From Cryptomeria japonica (taxonomy: Eukaryota > Streptophyta > Pinopsida > Cupressales > Cupressaceae): 64,000 nt of DNA. The notes under the pieces were generated by a model that ran no database searches, was not told the origin of the DNA, and was given only the letters and a program-made list of their open reading frames with translations. Shown in pieces: positions 60,414 through 64,000 of this stretch. A program made the translations under genes and the position numbers. The DNA is taken from assembly GCF_030272615.1 (NCBI RefSeq), contig NC_081414.1, positions 659,906,438-659,970,437 on the forward strand, given 5' to 3'. Numbering within the stretch: the stretch's first letter is position 1; each line of letters starts with the position of its first letter.

Positions 60414-60664
60414 ATGAGTTTTACCACTATTAGTCCTACCTTTCCTATCCTCGTTAGACGAAGTATTAGAATTGAGGCTTCTCAAGGTTTAATTACTGAG
60501 GAGATGGAGCCTAATTTGGGTGACTTCTTTAATGAGGATCATGCTAATTCTTCCCATCCTAATCATGTGCCTATTCACCCCATTGATGGATCCCATGATG
60601 AATAAGAAGCTTTAACTAGGGTTTCTTTAGATCAACTTTCTACATTGGACAATCAATTTGATAG
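60414..60664 (+). pseudogene. gag-like N-terminus of R2
   Basis: ATG 60414 opens MSFTTISPTFPILVRRSIRIE, an acidic stretch with MEPNLGDFFNEDH follows, a TAA lies at 60603, and then come VSLDQLSTLDNQFD. The solo LTR inserts at 60665. The frame continues at 61983 once the insertion and one GATAG are removed. I recognise it as Gag-like only from its position after LTR and primer site. Confidence 0.55.
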
Positions 60665-61982
60665 TGTAGACACCTAAAAATGGTCAACACTTGTAGAGTC
60701 ATACTTTAACATTTGCGCATTGCCTCATTTTAGGTTTTTGCATCGCATTAACATTTCTCCTATGATTCGTACTTGGTTTTTATCATTTGCGAACATCGAG
60801 TCATTCTTCTACATTCTTCATTTATCTCGTTCTCAAATTTGGTCTTGTCGACAACACTATCTAGTCATGATTTTAATCGATCTTATCCTATTGCATCAAT
60901 GTGCGTGCTCATTTGTCATTGGACATCATCAATCCTAATTAGGGTTTTGTCCTCCTATCAATCTTGCGATCGATTTGTCATCGATTGTTGTCCTCTTATC
61001 AATCTTGTTGATTTATCATCAATCCTTATCATCAATTTTTCAATCTTGTCATTTTGCGATCAATTCGTCATTGATCGTGGTCATTTTCAATATTGTCGTT
61101 TTGCAATCTATTTTATCATCAACTCTTGTCATTTTGCGATCGATTTGTCATCGATCGTTGTCTGTCTCAAATATGTCAATTTGGATCAATTTGTCATTGT
61201 TCCTCATTAATTAGTGCATTTTCTCAATCAAATCATTTATCACATTGGTCATTTATCAATCCAAAATCAATTATCTTTCATCAAGACCTAATTCATCTTC
61301 TAGGGTTTTATGATTTAATCATTTAACCTTGTGTGTCATTTTCTTCCTTTAGGATTAATAAATTGTTTATTTATCCTAAGTCTTCTCATTGCAATTAAAT
61401 GTTCATTTAATTGGCTAATTATTCCTCTTTGTGAATTAATTAATAAATGACAAATTATTAATTAATTTACCTAATTTCTAATTTCCATCAATTTCCTAAT
61501 TTCTTAATTTTCTAATTCCTAATTTCTATTTCCTCCTATTTCTCTCCTAAATTCATGGAAATGACATGTCAATTTGTCATAAATTTGTCATAATTGACAA
61601 TCAATCAATTTTGACATAGAAGTTGTCATAATTTGTCATAAATTATCAATCAACAAATTTTGCATAGAAAGTGCATAATTTGTCATAATTTGTCATAATT
61701 GACATAATTGATTTGCAATTTCCATTTGAATTGAATCATGCTAATCTTGTCATCTCTCCAATTCTTCTATAAATTGGATGATCTTCATCAATCAAGGCTA
61801 ATAATTGGTAATCAGGCTATCGAATTTACGCTTCTAGTACTCTTGATCAATAATCAATGTCAATCTTGCTTTCAATTATGTATGTGCACTTGTAGGTGAG
61901 ATCCACAACCAAACCATTTGAAGAGGAAAGAAGAACAATGGAGCCGCATGAAGGAGCATTCAAATCACATCTTTGGTTTGCA
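60665..61982 (+). mobile_element. 1318-bp solo LTR in gag of R2
   Basis: Flanked by exact GATAG (60660-60664 and 61983-61987), starts TGTAGACACC and ends GGTTTGCA. Removal restores an open frame across the site (QFD then RFQQWM). The interior has GCGATCGATTTGTCATCGAT-type repeats (60950-61190) and AATTTGTCATAA repeats (61560-61720). Confidence 0.88.
60950..61190 (+). repeat. degenerate tandem repeats with GCGATCGATTTGTCATCGAT
   Basis: At least four diverged copies of a roughly 60-70-bp unit containing CTTGTCATTTTGCGATC and TTGTCATCGATYGTTGTC. Confidence 0.72.
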
Positions 61983-62282
61983 GATAGATTTCAACAATGG
62001 ATGTCCCAAGAATACCCTAATAGTGAAGCTCTTCCATTAATTGAAGGTCTTAAGCACATGCTTCAAAGTGATAAGAATGAAATTGATATATTGCATGGCA
62101 TTGCATATATTGCCGATTCTAATGTCATGCCTATCAAGAGTTGTGTCGAAACCATAGGTTACTCACAACCTTAACACAAGTCAATTCCTCTATTCCTTTG
62201 ACTAATCCTATGACTAGTATTCCTACTTTCACATCTAACATCATGGCTACTTCAACTCAAAATGTCATTCCTACAACCATAG
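61983..62282 (+). pseudogene. gag-like remnant of R2, after the solo LTR
   Basis: RFQQWMSQEYPNSEALPLIE, LKHMLQSDKNEIDILHGIAY and ADSNVMPIKS are followed by a frame change near 62150 and VNSSIPLTNPMTSIPTFTSN. Acidic, hydrophilic, without a zinc motif before element G interrupts it at 62283. Confidence 0.5.
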
Positions 62283-63194
62283 TGTTGGTATTATACACTC
62301 AAATGAGAATGGTAGATGTTGTCATTGATGGAAACTAGGTTCAACTAAGTGGCAACAAGGTTCAACATGGTTCATGGGTTATACGGGAAAAAGATTTCAC
62401 CTACCGGCACCAACATATACTACAAGGTTTATTCACACCAGTATCCAGTTTACATCGGCAACAGATCATACCGACATCCAAAGCCGACTTGGCAATAGCA
62501 TTGTTTATGCAAACTATATTGTAATCTAAATTATATTTGTATGGCTGACATGATGTATTGTAAAGACTCATATATGTATGAGATCTTGTAGGTCATTTGG
62601 TAAGGAGAAGTATGTGAAGTAGGTAATGAAATATATGTATGATATTGGATAATTGTATATGCACTTTGATGTATTTATTTTAAGAGCGAATAAGAAGCAG
62701 AGTAGAGTGAAGACTATTTACTAGCAAGGTTTTTGCAGAGGTATCAGACATAGCTTAAACCGGTACTGAATCCAACATTGCAGATGCTATTTTGAAGCAG
62801 TACATTGTTATTAGATTTAACCATCCAATTGTGTAGTCAGTGGGACTCCATTTTGTGTTGAGCAGTGAGCTCTAGGCAGTTGGCCTTCCTGCATGTGTAG
62901 GCCCCTATTGTACTAACTAATATTTATTCATATTGGCTAGTGAGTAAATATTGTGGGTCACAAATCCCACCGAGGTTTTTCCCTTATTGGGTTTCCTCAC
63001 CAAAAAATATCTATGTTATTGTGTGCATTGATGCTAATTCTTTTGTTTCTCTTTACTACATTATTATTTTCTTACCGATATATTAATTTCAGTTATAAAG
63101 TTGCAAATAAGTTTAAATCTTTCATCACCGATCAAACATTGATTCAGCCCCCCCCCCCCTGTCAGTGTCTTTGGGGTTAGCCAAATATCTAACA
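62283..63194 (+). repeat. 5' LTR of element G (912 bp)
   Basis: Starts TGTTGGTATTATACACTC and ends ATATCTAACA. It contains GGTTTTTCCCTTATTGGGTTTCC (about 62977) and TTGATTCAGCCCCCC (about 63140). Confidence 0.82.
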
Positions 63195-63196
63195 AT

Positions 63197-63208
63197 TCAT
63201 ATCAGAGG
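63197..63208 (+). promoter_or_regulatory. primer binding site of element G
   Basis: TCATATCAGAGG, two bases after the LTR, three changes from TGGTATCAGAGC. Confidence 0.72.
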
Positions 63209-63261
63209 TCCTCTATTTGCAGAATCCTAACACCTTGAGGAAGATTCTGAAACTGGTACCG

Positions 63262-64000
63262 ATGGAAAGCTTGAGACAACAGTTGGAAGGAGCTCTTGAA
63301 GATTTTGATGTAGAAAAATTAAATAATATCAAACTGGAAGATGAACTCAGAACTGCTCAGGAATTCATCAATGCACTTCAAGAAAACTTGTCCAGGGCAC
63401 AAAAAAAGAGAAAAGAATTACATGAGCAACTGCAAAAACAAGATGATGAAGAAAAAGAAACTCTCAGAGATATTGTAGAGAAACTGAGACAAGAGAATAG
63501 TAACATGAAGAATGAGATGCAAGATTTAACCATGAGACTATGTAAGGATATTGAAGATAGAAAGAAGAATGAGGAAGATTTGGCCAGAAGACTTATTGAA
63601 AGATCAGATGAATCTCTAAGGCTTAGTTATGAAAATGATATGCTTAAAACAAATTTGATACACATGCAACATGACAAAGAGGAACTTATGAGACAAGTTA
63701 GCACTTTGGAAAGTGAGTTGGTCGCTGCAAATGAATACAAAGACAAATTCAAATAGAGTTCAGACAAGCTTGATGATATGCTGAAAAGTCAAAAACCTAA
63801 TGGAGAAACAGTTGGACTTGGATTTGAACATGGAGAAAGTTCTAGAACTGCAAACAATCATGATCATAGCAAACTGGTAAGGAAACCTAATGCTTATAAA
63901 TTCAATGGGAAATGTTTTAATTGCAACAAATTTGGTCATAGAGAAAATTAGTGCAGATTTAGGAATAATTAGAATATAAACGCATCCACTGGTCAATGTT
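63262..64000 (+). pseudogene. ORF1 of element G: coiled-coil, zinc-knuckle protein (partial)
   Basis: From ATG 63262 (MESLRQQLEGALEDFD) one frame runs to the window edge with TAG at 63754, 63949 and 63970. Residues 1-165 are strongly coiled coil (KLRQENSNMKNEMQDLTMRL). Then KLDDMLKSQKPNGETVGLGF, matching the linker of B (GIGY) and F (GLSY), and the first knuckle CFNCNKFGHREN-stop-C, which keeps the second Cys that B and F have changed to Tyr. The Gag-like role is inferred from position and knuckle. The rest is outside the window. Confidence 0.82.

Larger units (their letters stand above)
49107..64000 (+). mobile_element. Element R2 (gypsy-like, same family as R1), 3' end off window
   Basis: The LTR (49107-49592 and 58456-59274) is homologous to the R1 LTR and ends in ACCATTACA. 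A primer-like TTTGGTGAACCCGAC follows, then a long leader and a Gag-like frame from 60414. It has received F in its LTR, a solo LTR in gag and element G. No pol is seen in the window. Confidence 0.72.
62283..64000 (+). mobile_element. Element G (B/F-type), 3' part off window
   Basis: LTR 62283-63194, primer-like site and the start of an ORF1 with coiled coil, MLKSQKPNGETVGLGF linker and a zinc knuckle. The same architecture as ORF1 of B and F predicts an ORF2 beyond the right edge. Confidence 0.8.

Overview
The window is plant nuclear DNA from a large, repeat-rich genome. It is AT-rich, and almost every stretch can be assigned to LTR retrotransposons: Ty1/copia-type elements with an initiator-Met-tRNA primer site (TGGTATCAGAGC or variants), a chromodomain Ty3/gypsy element, and several elements without pol. 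A conifer or similar large-genome land plant would fit, but the sequence does not prove it. I found no convincing host gene, rRNA, tRNA or CRISPR array.

Layout, left to right. 1-5931: copia element A (minus), with gag-protease, integrase and RT-RNase H in order, its 5' LTR at 4463-5931 and its 3' LTR beyond the left edge. 5932-6487: RT fragment of an older copia element J. 6496-15482: LTR and primer site of a copia-like element H (plus), with the complete element B (7306-15034, TSD ATTAT) inside its LTR. From 15483: element R1 (minus), with 3' LTR 15483-16738, a non-coding interior and a gag remnant. The gag is split by element E1 (19568-37934, plus), a pol-less element with LTRs of about 4.7 kb whose 5' LTR is split by a deleted chromovirus E2 (22042-27672). 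From 38396: element I (minus). From 41643: copia element C (minus), whose gag is split by a TG...CA insertion at 46681-48253. From 49107: element R2 (plus, same family as R1). R2 carries element F in its LTR (49593-58450, minus, TSD TGGAA, itself holding a solo LTR at 57571-58352), a solo LTR in gag (60665-61982, TSD GATAG) and the start of element G (from 62283, plus). The main chain J > H > R1 > I > C > R2 > G opens seven levels and closes none of the outer ones inside the window.

The most interesting content is the family formed by B, F and probably G. These elements have copia-like LTRs and primer sites but no protease, integrase, RT or RNase H. B and F carry two long ORFs. ORF1 is a coiled-coil protein with a run of CCHC knuckles. 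ORF2 is an unrecognised protein of about 1,100 residues, homologous between B and F although the two elements are diverged and lie in opposite orientations. The non-coding DNA before ORF2 is also conserved and holds a hairpin whose two arms differ together between the copies. The frames are almost free of indels but carry many stops, about 24 of 30 being TAG, as expected from C-to-T decay at methylated CAG sites.

The copies look inactive as they stand. B, F, G, E1 and R1/R2 would have to borrow enzymes in trans from autonomous relatives. A, C and E2 show the kinds of element that could supply them, but each is itself broken. All boundaries were read by eye from direct repeats, TG...CA ends and primer or polypurine sites. 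Homology calls come from reading conserved protein motifs, not from database searches.
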